DNA of 64,000 nucleotides from Nageia nagi (lineage: Eukaryota; Pinophyta): contig JBITNC010000001.1 in assembly GCA_050084985.1 (NCBI GenBank), positions 9,300,001 through 9,364,000 on the forward strand, given 5' to 3'. Positions within the stretch are counted from its first letter, which is position 1; each line of letters starts with the position of its first letter. Shown here piece by piece: positions 1 to 12,970 of the stretch. A model generated the notes under the pieces. The model was not told where the DNA came from. It saw only the letters and a list, made by a program, of their open reading frames with translations, and made no database searches. Made by a program: the position numbers and the translations under genes.

Positions 1-600
1 ACTTATGCATTTATCAAAATAAAATATTCTAAACGGTCATCCTTTCAGCAGCTGACTCCACTCAGCATCCGAAATGCCGAAATTCCTGTAGCCATGGTTG
101 ATATACGTGACCTTCTTGAGAAACTCTCCTTGTAGCACCTTAAGCATCAAATTGATCTTATACCAGTATTTGTCTATTACTTTAGAAGTTTGCTCATTTT
201 ATACCGCCAAATGGTTAATAACCTATTATGCTCAATAATTGTGTCTATCCTGATGAGGTTGATGTCCCTAATGTGCAAGAGTTCTTCAATCGGGTTCTTG
301 GTCTCTCGGACAACCTTGTTTACATTCCTAGCGTGACCATCTTCACTGTGTGGCCTAGGTGTTTCTGGAAAATAGTGCAATCTATCTTGGATTTTTTTTA
401 CCTCTAGCCTCTTTTGCTCTTACTGAAAAGCAACCCTGGATCATGCGGCTAATCAAATGTATCCTTTCAAGCAAATCGTATATTTTGAAAATGATGCTCT
501 GGTCACCTGATCTACTCTCCTTGCTTGTTGCATTTGAGTGGGAACATGCGACCTATATTACCTTTCGAAAATTCCTCAAACATAGCCTCAAATTGTTTCC
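1..600 (-). pseudogene. Decayed coding remnant, unknown protein
   Basis: Read on the minus strand, 380 to 177 encodes a charged segment with a run like IEELLHIRDINLIRIDT, ending at two adjacent stops. Shifting by one base at about 178 opens a second coherent stretch down to about 45 (containing DKYWYKINLMLKVLQGEF and YINHGYRNFGISDAEW). A further coding-like stretch with several stops lies between about 380 and 600. The amino-acid texture looks like real former protein rather than chance, but I do not recognise the family. It may be part of a transposon or a host-gene relic. The left edge is cut by the window. Confidence 0.35.
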
Positions 601-639
601 CTAGGCCTTTGCTGTCATTTGACAAGATTTCATGAAGTT

Positions 640-2130
640 GGAACACCTCTCTTGGTCGCATGGTTTTACTCTTAAGGCTTAGTCACTTGATTCCAATCAT
701 GCGACCTCCTACAACCTCAATGTTCCCCTTATATAGCCTTTTCATATCACTTGTCAACAATATGGAAACTACCCATGTGTTGGATCTCTAGGTTGCACGT
801 TTTGATGGTCATACACTGATCGCTTAGTTTGATGGTCATGCAACTTGCATATTGGTGGAAATATGCGACCACCATTTTGTCACTTGAAACTGGCATAAAA
901 TGAAGTCCCCTCTTGCTTTTACAGGTTTTTGATGCCACTGGTCACTTCTCTGCTAATTGGAGGTTCTTTGTTGCTTGGTCGCATGGTTCATGCCTTGGTC
1001 GCTTAGTTTCATTTGCATGCATCTTGCATTGAGGCTGAAGCATGCGACCACCCCTTTTACCACTTAGAATTTGCACAATGTGAGACCCTCGCCTTCTTTT
1101 ATAGGTTTTGATGCCACTTGTCACCTCTTGGCTAATTGGTTCCCTTTTTCAACTTGGTCGCACGTTTTGAGAGTAATGCCATGGTCACGCGTTTAAGGAG
1201 ACATGCCTGTTCCATCTTCCTCAAAACATGCGACAAACTAATTTGAGTATATCATGGTTGCACCTTTTTGACGTGATGCCTTGGTCGCGCACGTTGGGTG
1301 TAATGCTATGATCGTGTGTTTTAAGAGACATGCCTATTCCATCCTCCTCAAAACATGCGACCAACTAATTTGAGTATGCCTTGGTCGTGCGTTTTGGACA
1401 TGATTTCTTGGTAGTGCGTTTTAAGAGACATGCCTATTACATCTTCCTCAAAACATGCTACCAACTAATTTGAGTATGCCTTGGTCTCGCGTTTTGGACA
1501 TGATACCTTGGTTGCGCATTTTAGAGGGAATGCCTTGGTCATTCGTTTTAAGAGACATGCATATTCCATCTTCCTCAAAACATGTGACCAACTAATTTGA
1601 GTATGCCTTGTTTCGCTCGTTTTGGAAGGAATGCCTTGGTCGCACATTTTAAGAGACATGCCTATTCCATCTTCCTCAAAATATGCAACCAACTAATTTG
1701 AGTATATCATGGTTGCACGTTTTAGAGGGAATGCCTTGGTCACATAGTTTGAAGGTGATGCAAATTGCATTGTAGTGAAAACATGCAACCAACTAAAACC
1801 TTGCATTTTTCTTGCTCAAATGGGGTCCAAGCTTCCTTTTATGGATTCATGAGACATGTCACCTTCCAATGCTCCTCTAAGTTCATTCTTTTTGGGTCGC
1901 ACGGTTTGAAGGTGATGCAAATTGCATCCTAGTGAAAACATGTGACCAAGCCTAAACTTCATATTTTTTTGCAAATTCCACTTTCTGAGCCTTGTTTGCG
2001 ACCTTCTAAATGATTGGGACCTATCATGGCCTTGTTCACTTACTTGTTTTAGGTCTATGGTGTTTCGGGGTCATGTTTGGGTCACAAAGTTTTGGAAGAT
2101 GACTTCTTGCATTAGGATGAAAACATGCGA
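640..2130. repeat. Hierarchical tandem repeat with GGTCGCATG/CATGCGACC dyads
   Basis: The 9-mer CATGCGACC and its reverse complement GGTCGCATG, with one- or two-base variants, recur many times. From 1234 to 1790 the landmark CCAACTAATT appears at about 1234, 1361, 1461, 1588, 1689 and 1789, so spacing alternates 127 and 100 bases; the extra 27 bases are an added copy of a small module of the type GATGCCTTGGTCGCGCGTTT. A longer unit starting CATGCAACTTGCAT repeats at 838 and 1016 (178 bases apart), with worn copies near 1757 and 1915. Short minus-strand open frames inside this array are by-products of the repeat. Confidence 0.8.
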
Positions 2131-2339
2131 CCTATATGAAACTTAGGATTTTTACAAGGAAATCGATACAATGTTCTCTTATCCTATACAAAAGACTAAT
2201 GGCAACATCTTAATCAAATTGGGCCAAGGTTTAGGGTTGTGTTGTGTCTCTTCAATCTATTTCATTTCAGACCATTTTGAAGAGCCAAACTTTCTACCTT
2301 GATTAATGATAGAAATGGAAGAGGAAAATCTAGTAGGAA

Positions 2340-2960
2340 GCAATAATATTGGAGTGAATCAAGGATGACCACTTTCATTCAATTTATTAGGTGTATCCAT
2401 AGCTGAGGTAGAACAAGAGATCAAGGATGGGGAAGGTGTTCATATTGCTGGTTACACATTGATGTTATATGATTTATGCTGATGATATCCTATTAATTGC
2501 GAAATATAAGGATAGTCTACACAAATACATATTTCCATTTGAACCAATTTTTGTTGTTACTATGAAATGGAAGTTATTGTGTATAAAACAGATGTAATAG
2601 TTATGGTCACTTAGATAAAGATTTATGTATTACATGCAATGGTGAAAAATTGAAAGTGGTTCAGACTCGCAAGTACTTGGGCCTTGAATTTGATTATAAT
2701 TATACTTGAAATTCATATGTAGATAAAAACAGATAGGAGGTATGAAAGCTCTTTATTCATTGGTAAACAAACATTTCCATCTAGGAAATGATAGACGAAG
2801 ATGAAAAAACATAGAAACAGACAAATGCCTATTGTGTAAACAAGAAGAAGTGGAGGATTGAAGGCATGTGGTGCTACATTGTCCAGAGTATGATCATTTA
2901 AGGCAAAAGCAATACCAAAATATGGACCTAAAAAATTTGGATACTTGTTAATTTTGCCAT
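2340..2960 (+). pseudogene. LINE reverse-transcriptase relic
   Basis: Three landmarks of non-LTR retrotransposon ORF2 occur in the right order. At about 2354 a frame reads GVNQG-stop-PLSFNLLG, matching the conserved QG.PLSP block. At 2475-2486 another frame gives YADD followed by ILLIAK, the catalytic loop. At about 2668 there is TRKYLGLEF, typical of the RT thumb. From about 2819 a frame reads DKCLLCKQEEVED-stop-RHVVLHCPEY, resembling the Cys/His-rich C-terminal region of plant LINEs. The frames do not join and stops intervene, so this is a dead fragment. 2960-3100 shows no clear poly(A) end. Confidence 0.7.
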
Positions 2961-2999
2961 GAATGCAAGTGGGCAATTATATTAGGATGGCCTTGTTCA

Positions 3000-5027
3000 T
3001 AAAAGAATAAACAGTGATAAGATTCACGTCATTTTATGTGACAGGCTTGAATCAAAAGGAGCTAGCCTTTGTATCTTTTGTGTGATGATTTCGTTAATTT
3101 TTTTACTATGGATTAGTGGACATAATTAAAGTTATTTCACTGTTATTCGTTGCATTTTATTTTAATAGATATCCAAATACAAATTCTCTTTCTTTACATA
3201 GAGTCTTAATTTTGTTAAAACGTATCTATTAAAAACATTTGTTAGAGAGAATCTACAACTGGAGTCATAGCAAGGGAATCTGCCATTTGTTCTACTGATA
3301 TTGGTAACCTTTTGACCTTTAGTTGGAGTATATTTCTAGGTGCAAAACATTATATATATATAATGACAATAATAAGCATAATTTTTAAGGTCATATTACT
3401 TTATAATAATACACCAAAAATTGTAGTATCTTACATATTAGTTTAGATATTGAGACCACTTAATTCAATAGAGACTTAATTCAGTTACATGTTTTTGCTG
3501 ACGGAATCTTTCGAAAGTACCATTGATTGTTAATCTCTTAGTCACTTGTAGCTATGCTATTGACTTTCCTTTACCTTTATTGATTTTATACCCACTTTTT
3601 GGACAATATTTGCAGTACCTGGTGGAACTTAGATGATTTTCTTATACCAGGGACCATTCCCAATTATAGCCACTAATTACAGAATTCTGAAAGTTGGTGA
3701 TGTTTCTCTATATACATGTTCATGCCGATGCTTGCATTGTTTAGGACCTGGGTTGATTATTGGAGTCACTGCATAAGCTTTTAGGGTAGTCCCAAATTAT
3801 CAACAACTAAGTGGTGCCCAATAACAGGGGGGGAAAAGAGGACTTACCAAATATGAGTTAGAAGGAAGCGAAATCTCTAATGGATGAAACCACATTGTGA
3901 ATGATTCAATGAAATTTTTTTCTTTTTGATCATAGAGGGTTGATTGGAAAGTTGGTTTGTATCTTTTGAGTTCTTGAAAATTACTGAAATACTGTCTTGG
4001 GAGCTTTTTGATAGATGCTTCACCGTGAAGCTTCCAATTTGTCAGCATTCATCTTTTAATTGTATTCATCAAATGTATGATTCCCATCGCAAATTGAGGC
4101 CCTTCCAGAAGAATTCTTCATATGCTGAACCAAAGAGTTTTACTTTTTGACAACAATTGGAGCATTGAATAGTTGGTAAATCCAATTATTTATTGAGGAT
4201 TGGTTGGGTTTTTTTGTAGATGGGCCAAGTTTTCAATAAAAGACTCTCTTGTCTAGAGTGAAAGCTGTAGTCTTTCAGAAAAATTGATTGAGTTCATTTG
4301 AAATACTTATTATAGGAACCCAAAGACACCCAAGTTGTTCTTTTTTGAATATTGGTAAACCCATTTTTAAATTTCAGAGAAGGGCACTTCAATTCCTTTA
4401 ACATGTTCTACCATGTAAGGAAAGACAACCAAGCTTTAGAGAATTCCTTAATGGGACAATAGATTCGTGCAAAACACAAATATTGAAGATGGCATATTCC
4501 AACACACCTGCATCTCAAATTGGTTTATTTGCGTGCATGTACCCTGGCAACTATGAAGCTCACTTTAACTAAACCCATTTCACTGAAAGACAGAATTGGT
4601 TCATTACATGAACTGGAGCAAATATTCACCAGAAGTTCAATTTGTTTTTTTAGCTTGCAGAAGTTCATGTGGGCAGCGTCTTAGAACTAATTCATATTTT
4701 CCCTTGAAGAGAGATTATGGACGTACTAACACCTGTTAATCTAATTGCAAAAGTTCACAACTGATTGCCTAAGTCCATATTCAGTTATACTTCTTACATC
4801 TAATAGTGATGAACAAATGTATAATCCGTAAAAGACAATTCAATAGCCAGTATTACATTAAATTGTTCTTTTAAGTTTTGTAATAGTGGGAAAGAAGTTT
4901 ATGCTTTGGTAGATTTTTAAAATTTTTTTTTGGAGATGCACTGTAGACTTGTGATTATAGTGCTTTTTCTTATATGTTCTTATATTTCAACTTTAAAAAG
5001 CAATATCTTATTTGGTTTTCCATCCAG
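3000..5027. other. Region upstream of the coatomer gene
   Basis: No coding region was recognised. The stretch must hold, or lie downstream of, the first exon of the coatomer gene, because the first visible coding exon at 5028 begins at residue 2. I could not pick an ATG followed directly by a convincing GT donor, so promoter, 5' UTR and first exon are not assigned. A short TA run lies at about 3351-3362. Confidence 0.4.
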
Positions 5028-8000
5028 GTGGTTCTTGTAGCATCCATCATTACAAAGACAGGGAAAGGTATGCAAATGAACTGATACAAAATTATCCTAT
5101 GCAAACAGATGCATCATGGGAAATACATTTATATAATTTTTGTTTTTGACTTATTTTGTGGAATTACTTGTTTTGGCAACTAGTTTTAGCATATTATTGT
5201 TATCATGTGGCCTAACTAGTAAAGCTTAATTTTTCTTTGAAACATTTGCTTTTAAAAATTTAACCTAAAGCCACGTAAGTTGTAAAGTTCATGCAAAGAT
5301 TTTTGGCAAATGTTCATAGACACGCATCTAACTACAATTTTTCTTAATTTCGTAGATTCATTCAGTTATGCTGTATCTGATAAGGGCATTAATCATCGTG
5401 TGCATTTGCAGCTTTAGTGTCAAGGCAGTTTGTTCACATGTCTAGAATCAGGATTGAAGGATTACTCGCAGCTTTCCCTAAATTAGTTGGCATTGAAAAG
5501 CAACATACGTATGTTGAGAAAGAGAATGTTCGATATGTATACCAGCCTATGGAAATGCTATATTTGTTGCTTCTCACTAACAAGCAGAGTAATATCCTTG
5601 AGGATCTGGAGACATTAAGATTGCTTTCCAAACTTGTATCCTTGAAGATTTTTATCCATTTTACTGGTTTAGATAATTGATTCAGTACTTTTTACATATA
5701 CTGTATAAAAATTTCACTTGTTTTACATTTCAATGTTGTGGCCATTTCACTGGAACCCTGCTAGCTTAATCTTTCCACAAGTGTAAAATATCATAAATGA
5801 AGGATACGGGCACACTAAGAAGATGAAATACACGATTAGATCAATATTTTAAGGACAGTGTGAAGGCTCAAATATTACAATTGAGCTCCGATTCTATGAT
5901 TCATTGCCAAAATATGGATAAATTGCCTGTCCCAAATGATATTAGAAACATAATGAGTTTGAAATTTCCATAAACAATAAATCCGCAACTGTGGTTCTTG
6001 ATCCAATTTCCCATGATTTTAATTCCTTTAACCATTTTAGGTGCCTGAATACTCTGCTTCTTTAGATGAAGAAGGAATTTCAAATACGGCATTTGACTTG
6101 ATCTTTGCCTTTGATGAAGTCATATCACTTGGTCACAAGGAAAGTGTGACGATTGCACAAGTTAAGCAATACTGTGAGATGGAAAGTCATGAAGAACGTC
6201 TTCACAAGCTAATAATGCAAAGCAAGATCAATGATACTAAGGATGTTATGAAGCAAAAAGCTAGCGAGATTGATAAAAGCAAGGTATCATGCAAGGTTAC
6301 TTCCTTGAATCTGTTTGCATTCTATGCAAACCAATATGTTTCTTAATGTTTAGCACCTTGATGGAATTCTGTGTCACAGGTTGAAAAGATCAGGGGTGAT
6401 AGAGGTGGCACAATGTCATTACAATCAGCTGTCTCAATCAGATTGGAAAATGGTTTCAACGACCTAAGTATATCCGGAAGTGGTGGAGGTGGCTTTGGCA
6501 GCAACTCTGTTTATAGATCAAGTTCAGATATAGATTCATTTTCCAGCAAACCAAAAGGTTATTTAGTACATCTTTTACATTCTGAGCTTTGACATTCATT
6601 ACAACCTTATTTTTTCTATTTTGAATATCTGAGTTTCATGAGTTTTATTTTGAAATTATTATATCATTTAGGTCAAGCATCATCGGCTGCCTCTGCTCCT
6701 TCAAAGGGGCTTGGTATGCAACTAGGAAAGGCTAAAAAAGCAAACCAGTTTTTGGAATCCTTAAAAGCAGAAGGAGAAATTATCGTTGAGGACATGCAAC
6801 CTGTGGTGGGTCAATCTAGAAGTTCTGTTGCCATAGCAACAGAACTGATAACGATAACAGTTGAAGAGAAGCTTAATGTGGTTCTGAAACGTGATGGTGG
6901 GTTGAATAACTTGGAAGTGCAAGGTACACTTGCTCTGCAACTTCGGCAGAAAGAAGATGGATTCATACAAGTACAGGTGTGGAAATATTTATTGAAATTT
7001 CTACAACCTGCAAATAGATGATTTGTAGAAACATCATTTGTATATTGCAACATGGAATGCTATCTTTTTGATATTAAATGTTTGGGATTAAGATCGGTCA
7101 GTTTTTTGAATTTCATTGCATTTCAGATTGAGACGGGGGAAAACAAAGGGTTTCAATTCAAGACACATCCAAACATTAACAAGGAGTTATTCTCAAATGA
7201 GAACCTGTTGGGTCTTAAGGATCCTAGCAGGCCCTTTCCTTCTGGTCCAACTGGTGATGCACTGGGAGTGGGTCTGTTGAAGTGGAGAATGCAAAGTTTA
7301 GAGGAGGAGCTCGTACCTTTGAGCAGTAAGATTTTAGGATAAAAAACTGTATTTTATCATATAACAATTCTTATTGTTAGTTTTTCATGATTCAAATGGT
7401 GTCAAACAGAAACATTGTCCTGTTCGAAGACTGCTTTTATTTTATCTAAATATATTGATGGAACATGAAAGACACATATTATCGTTGAAAATTTTATTAT
7501 GATGGTTTACAAAACTGTTTCCAAATATTAGGCTTTTTCTCTTTCCAGGCACAAAAAGGTGTAGCATAAAAAGAATTGCAACAAATTCTGCAATGCAAAT
7601 TTTTCATATCTGGATTTTCTTGCATGCTTCGCAGTTAATTGCTGGCCATCAATTGCTGATGGGGAAACCTACGTGAATATTGAATATGAGGCATCAAAGA
7701 TGCTCCACCTACAGAATGTTAACATTTCGATACCTTTGCCAGCCTTTCGAGATCCACCCAATGTCAAACAGGTCGATGGAGAGTGGAGGTGTGTATAAAT
7801 CTATTTAGACATGATAACTATCTTAGACTCTTTTCTAGGCTAAGCACATTTTCTTACGGGAAAATGTTATGTCTCATACAGATACGATTCAAGGAGGTCT
7901 GTACTACATTGGACCATTCTTCTAATAGATAAATCAAATCCCAGGTAAATTAACTAGATCAATTTATATACTTTGTATGGTCGAGGAATTAGTATTGCAT

Positions 8001-8433
8001 TATTATGTATTTGTAAATTTCCTTCTCTTTGTCATCTCTCTTTTATCTCTGTAATTGTTCTGTACGAGCAAATCCTAACTAGGTTTTTCTTTTGCAGTGG
8101 GTCTATGGAGTTTGTGGTGCCTAAATCAGACCCGTCTTTATTCTTTCCAATAGATGTGAGATTTACAGCAGTCCAGACTTTCTGTGATATCAAGGTAATT
8201 CACTTGTATATTGCTCATTTTGTAAAAAGCAGTTATGTTGCAGTAATCTATTCACACATATTGAGTGTGTTCGTACCCATTGTAGCATAAACCTATTTGT
8301 GATGTAGTTTGCATATATTGCCTGTATTTGTATGGGACTTCAGGTTGCTGGTGTGCTGCCCACAAGAGGAGGATCACCTCCAAAGTTTGCCTACACAACG
8401 CTGCTGGTAACAGACAATTACCAAGTCATATGA
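5028..8433 (+). CDS. delta-COP: Coatomer subunit delta (COPI delta-COP), ten visible exons
   Basis: Delta-COP is a subunit of the COPI coat that buds vesicles for retrograde Golgi-to-ER and intra-Golgi transport. Exons read from the sequence: 5028-5067, 5412-5635, 6041-6283, 6380-6557, 6672-6976, 7127-7325, 7635-7788, 7882-7944, 8098-8194, 8344-8433 (stop TGA). All nine introns are GT-AG and every junction keeps frame, giving 530 residues plus an initiator Met on an unseen upstream exon, close to the usual plant length of about 530. The N-terminal longin-like part (about residues 1-135) includes [16 protein letters not shown] and [17 protein letters not shown]. The linker has [20 protein letters not shown] and a Gly/Ser-rich stretch. 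The mu-homology domain (about 285-531) starts near [14 protein letters not shown] and includes [20 protein letters not shown] and GSMEFVVP, ending NYQVI. No stop or frameshift was seen, so it is probably functional. Confidence 0.95.
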
Positions 8434-11400
8434 TTGTTGAGAATCTCTTTTGTAAGATTGTAATTAAGTTGTTGCAGCAGTCTAAAGGTTTCAAAATCAA
8501 ACATAATTGAGTTGGGCTTTCCAAGGAGTAATATGCTGCAATGCCCTTTGTTTTTGTTTAGGGATTTTTACACTTTTGTGGTCGGCTTAGTCATTGTTAT
8601 TTTTAATGATTAGTAATATTTTTGATTCAAAAACATTGATATGAGTTATGCTAATAAATGCTATTCTGCCTAAATAATTTGAGTCTGGAAGTTAGTATTA
8701 GTATTTTTGTATTGGAGGGAAGTAGATGAATATTTTTAATTTCATTCTGGTTGGACACTATTTGATGTTCAATTTTACCAATAGATACCCTTCTGCATCA
8801 TTTTTTAATGGCCGCATTTTCTATCCAATGGAATACTATTGTTTAACATTTTATGTGCCTACAGGTATGTATAGATAATTTTGCTCAGAGAGGCATAATC
8901 CCAACATTTTCTATTTAAGCACAATAGAAGTCTTGTGCTTCTAATTTCATGATTTTCTAGTTCCATATATGATTTATAGCATGTGGTTTATGTGGTGATG
9001 CAAGGGTATGGCAAATTTAGCAGAACAACATGCAAATGTTTTGCAGTTTTGCTAAATAGGGATTTTGATGTCTAATATTCAGAGCTGTATGGATGGAAGA
9101 CTCTCTTTCCTTCAATCTATGAAGAAGGGATTGAAACAGGTTTTCTTTTTCGGAGAACAAATGAGATGTGCCTTTTCAGACAGAATAGCTGTACTTGCAC
9201 ATCATTATGCATGGCAGCATGAGCACCTTATAAAATAAAAAACACGAAATGAATACTGGTTGAGAAAGCTATATGGGGAATGTTTCCTTAACATATATGC
9301 AAAAAAAAATGACATGCAGAAACATTTAAAACATTGAAATTGTCGGAGATGCATTAAGAAGTTTATGGTATTTGTAAGTATTACTACTCTTGAAAGATCA
9401 TAGGGTTGTCTCTTTAATAAAGAGTGAATATGCAAAACGTCTACATGCAATCAATTGTTTTATAAATGGGGAAACCTAGGCATTTATAAATTTATGATCC
9501 ATATAATCACTACAATTATATAAAGATTGATTGATTTGGGAAGTAATACATTAAAATAAGAATCAAATATAGATAGATAGATGTCTTTTAACATCCTTTT
9601 AAACCCATTGGTTTGTAGGACCCATAAAAGTTTGTCAAGAAGTAAATATATATCAATAAGTATTTGAATGATTGTTTCTCATATAATTTAGGGGCACAAC
9701 ACAAGTAAAATAAGTGAATGATTTTCAACTTTATAAGATTCAATTGTTGCCATCCAAGATGCACCACTCGAAGGGATACAAAACAAAGAACTATTTAATT
9801 GCAACCATTTCTCAAACAAGCTCCATTCAAGCTCAAAATACATGTGCACGAAATAAGCCAAGAGACTTGCAAAGTGGATTCTTTCTATCCGCAAGTCCAC
9901 ATTGTTCTTACAAAATCAAATCCCCTATCATATATCTAAAAACTATTGTAAAGAAAAGTCCAAAATATTTCCTCTTCCTCTTGTTGTAACTCCTATTTAA
10001 CAAAATCTAATGTAAAATTTTGATCCTAATTCAGGTTACAATAGAAGATATTAATTACCAAAAGTCAAAATAAAAGATCCCATCAAAGTGCATCAAAATT
10101 ATTGAAAACATTACAAAATTGTTGAATCTTTGTTTGTTCTCGGATCCTATATCATTGATAGTTTTAAATGTCTCATAAGCTTTAAGATATCAAAGGCCAG
10201 ACTTAATGCTATGATAGATATGGGTTTGAGAATAGATAAAGGATGTGCCAACAAGTTGTGAGAGCTCATGAAGCAATTGCGAATTGCAAGTAGAGATCCA
10301 GAGGGATCTGATAAGATCGTGAGGGTTGAGGAAATTACACTTGAGGAGAGGTTAAGAGTGAGGAAGTTTATGAGTCCTAGTCCATTATTAGGGTTTGCTA
10401 TGTGTAAGTTGTAGGCTAGTTTTAGGTTGTGTTTGTGTGTCTTAGACCTTTTGATGAAGGCGGTGTTGTCGCCATCAAGGAATATTTAATGATGACATTA
10501 ATGATGTGCATCTCCCTTCAACGCACCTACAATCGGGAATCATTTTAGTCCAAGTCTATTATTGGAGCTTGATATGTATGAGTCGTAGGCTAATTCTATG
10601 TTGTGTTTGTGTCTTAGGCTTGTTGGTGAAGACTTTATCATCGTCATCAAGGAATATAAAAATTCAAAATTTACATTCTTATATAAATTGTGGAGTTGGT
10701 ATTGGTAGAGTTATTGATAATATACTTCTGAAGCACTTTCATGAGGTAAGGAATATCATCATTTTCCCTAAATAACATGCTTGAAATGTCACCAAATTGG
10801 AACTGATGCTCTACTTGCAAAGATGAAGATATATAAGGAACTATTAACAAGAGACTAGTGAGAATGCAGTCAAGAAAACAAACAATCCCCTTGAAGGAAA
10901 GGGTTTATCTTATTTTAAGAGTTGAAAAATGAAGAGGAAGACAAAGTAGATCATATAGCTACTTATTTCAATCCAAACATAATGAAAAATACATTGATGA
11001 AATCCCAATCTAACCTCTGATGCTTTGGTTACATAATTATTGAAGAGTTTGCTCAATTAGAGGCAAATATTAAAATTTTTGTGGCCCCCAAAACTACAGG
11101 AAAAATAAAGTTTATTTAATATAAAAAATAAATATTTTTTAAAAACATTAAAGCATCACCAAAAAAGTGAAAATTTTAGGGTATGTGCAAAATTTCAAAG
11201 GGGGTTATGGCGATGAAAATTGTAGACCTCAACTAAAGAATGCATGAATTTAATTATGAAGGGAACCATGAATTGCATGGTTGCCATGAAGAGAAGAGAA
11301 ATTGTTTGGATAGGAGAGGAATGTCGATTTACCATAAAGCACCTACATTTTTAGAGGGCCACAAGCTATCAAGGAGGAGAGCTACAAGTCATGCATGTAC

Positions 11401-12170
11401 TAGATACGATGATTTGTAGTAGTTCAATTCACCTTTTCTAACATTCATGGAGAGTGTGTAGAGGCCACGAAGGAGAGCTATGATAAAGTTACAAAAGCCC
11501 GCATCAGGGATAAGAGGAGCTATGAGTGGTGCATGTGAGGGGCCTTAGGTGAATGCATGATGCGTGAGCTAGGTGAAGGTGTGAGAGAACATGTATTCCT
11601 CACAAAGGAAAGATGTGTGCCAGGGAAGGTGAGTGGGGGGAGATAAGGGTTTGAGCGGAAAGGTTTGGGGAGAAGTAGAAATTGAACAAACCATCCACAT
11701 GATCTAAAATAAGCATGATCTTGAGGTACATATGCTAGAGAGAGAACTCTGCACTAAACCACACACGTCTGGATTAATGTATCTAAGAAAACATAATGCA
11801 TTGCAGGATCTTAAAACTAGACCGGATCAAAGAGCTTCAGACTTGCAAACCAATAATTGAAAAAACATTGCAAGGGATTCAAGAATTCTATTAAGCTCTA
11901 GAAAGACAAAAAATACTATTCTAGATAAAAAAAATCATAAACATGCATAACACTAAAAAACTCCCCAAAATCATATAGATATTCATAGTACTACAAAAAA
12001 AACTCCATAAACTTATGAAACTGATTGATTATTATGTAGAAAGGTTCTTGCATAAATAGGCAGGTGCAAATAATACACTTTGTGAGATATTATGGATCAT
12101 AACAAATGATTTGTTATGAGTCTATAACAAAAAGTAAAAGGAATGTTAAAACTCTCATGAGGAAGTGGTT
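8434..12170. other. AT-rich region with no recognised gene
   Basis: The first ~100 bases should be the 3' UTR of the coatomer gene; no poly(A) signal could be fixed. The remainder has only short open frames without recognisable motifs. It contains a direct repeat at 10373-10485 and 10547-10655, entered separately. The stretch 10250-10400 reads for about 45 codons as charged peptide (ASRDPEGSDKIVRVEEITLE) but is not recognised. Confidence 0.4.
10373..10655. repeat. Direct repeat, two ~110-bp copies 174 bp apart
   Basis: Copies begin AGTCCTAGTCCATTATT (10373) and AGTCCAAGTCTATTATT (10547). Both run through a GTTGTGTTTGTGTG-like stretch and end CATCAAGGAATAT. They differ at about one base in six. 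The origin is unknown; it may be part of a transposon end. Confidence 0.65.
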
Positions 12171-12399
12171 TTTGAGATTTGTTAGGGTTTTGAATTGAGT
12201 TCTGTTGCATGCATAATTTCTTATCCATATTTATTTTCATTCTATCGTCCTTTCATAGTATTAGCAGGTTTTATTTGCATTAATTATCTCTTGAGGTTGG
12301 TGTCACCGCCATTGGTGACACTTCAACCTCGTTTATTTATGGATTCACCTCATTCAACAACTTCATTGGTTGTTTCTATTCCATTGACTGATTTGTTGG

Positions 12400-12970
12400 T
12401 GCAATTCAATGGCTTGAGACCCACACTTTGATTGGGTATTTTCTGGGTAAAGTCCCTAGTGAGTCAGTCCTGTATTCATGGGTGAAGTAGACTTGGGCTC
12501 CCCATGGGATAAAAATTGCTGGTGTGCAAAACTTTACAAAAGGTTTTTCCTTATTTTGTTTTGCAACTCCTGCGCATGCGCAAGGAGTTTTGGCCCATGG
12601 CCCTTGGTCTATTTGCAATACATTGTTACTCTTTCAATCATGGACCAAAGATTTCTCAGCAGCTAATGTTGTGTCCCTTAAGGTTCCTATCTGGGTTGAA
12701 TTCCTCGATTTGCCTTTGCCTATATGGCCTCATTTTTAGCGTATATTGCTCCTCTTGGAGAGTTTGTCTGCCAAGATGAGGATAAGTTTTTCTCTTCATG
12801 GCCTCACCATCGATACTATGTGAAGGTTGACTTGTCTCAAGACCTTTAGCATCATGTTGATATCCAAATAGGAGAGACTAAGTTTCATCAGAAAGTAAAT
12901 TATATTAATTTACCAAACACCTGTTATAGGTGTCAGTCCAATACCCATATATTCATGAGTGTCCTTTGAT
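12400..12970 (+). pseudogene. LINE ORF1 relic (DUF4283-like and zinc knuckle)
   Basis: Frames around 12430-12740 read VGYFLGKVPSESVLYSWVK, GFSLFCFATPAHAQGVLAHG, WTKDFSAANVVSLKVPIWVE and FLDLPLPIWPHF, the pattern of the DUF4283 domain that precedes the zinc knuckle in plant LINE ORF1. Further on, YVKVDLSQDL and DIQIGETKFHQKVNYINLPN lead to TCYRCQSNTHIF at about 12930, a worn CCHC knuckle. ORF1 proteins bind LINE RNA. Stops at several points and a frame change make it non-functional. Confidence 0.7.

Noticed and set aside
747-1692. Three minus-strand open frames of 60-75 codons
   Set aside because: They lie wholly in the tandem array and repeat its sequence; no independent coding signal.
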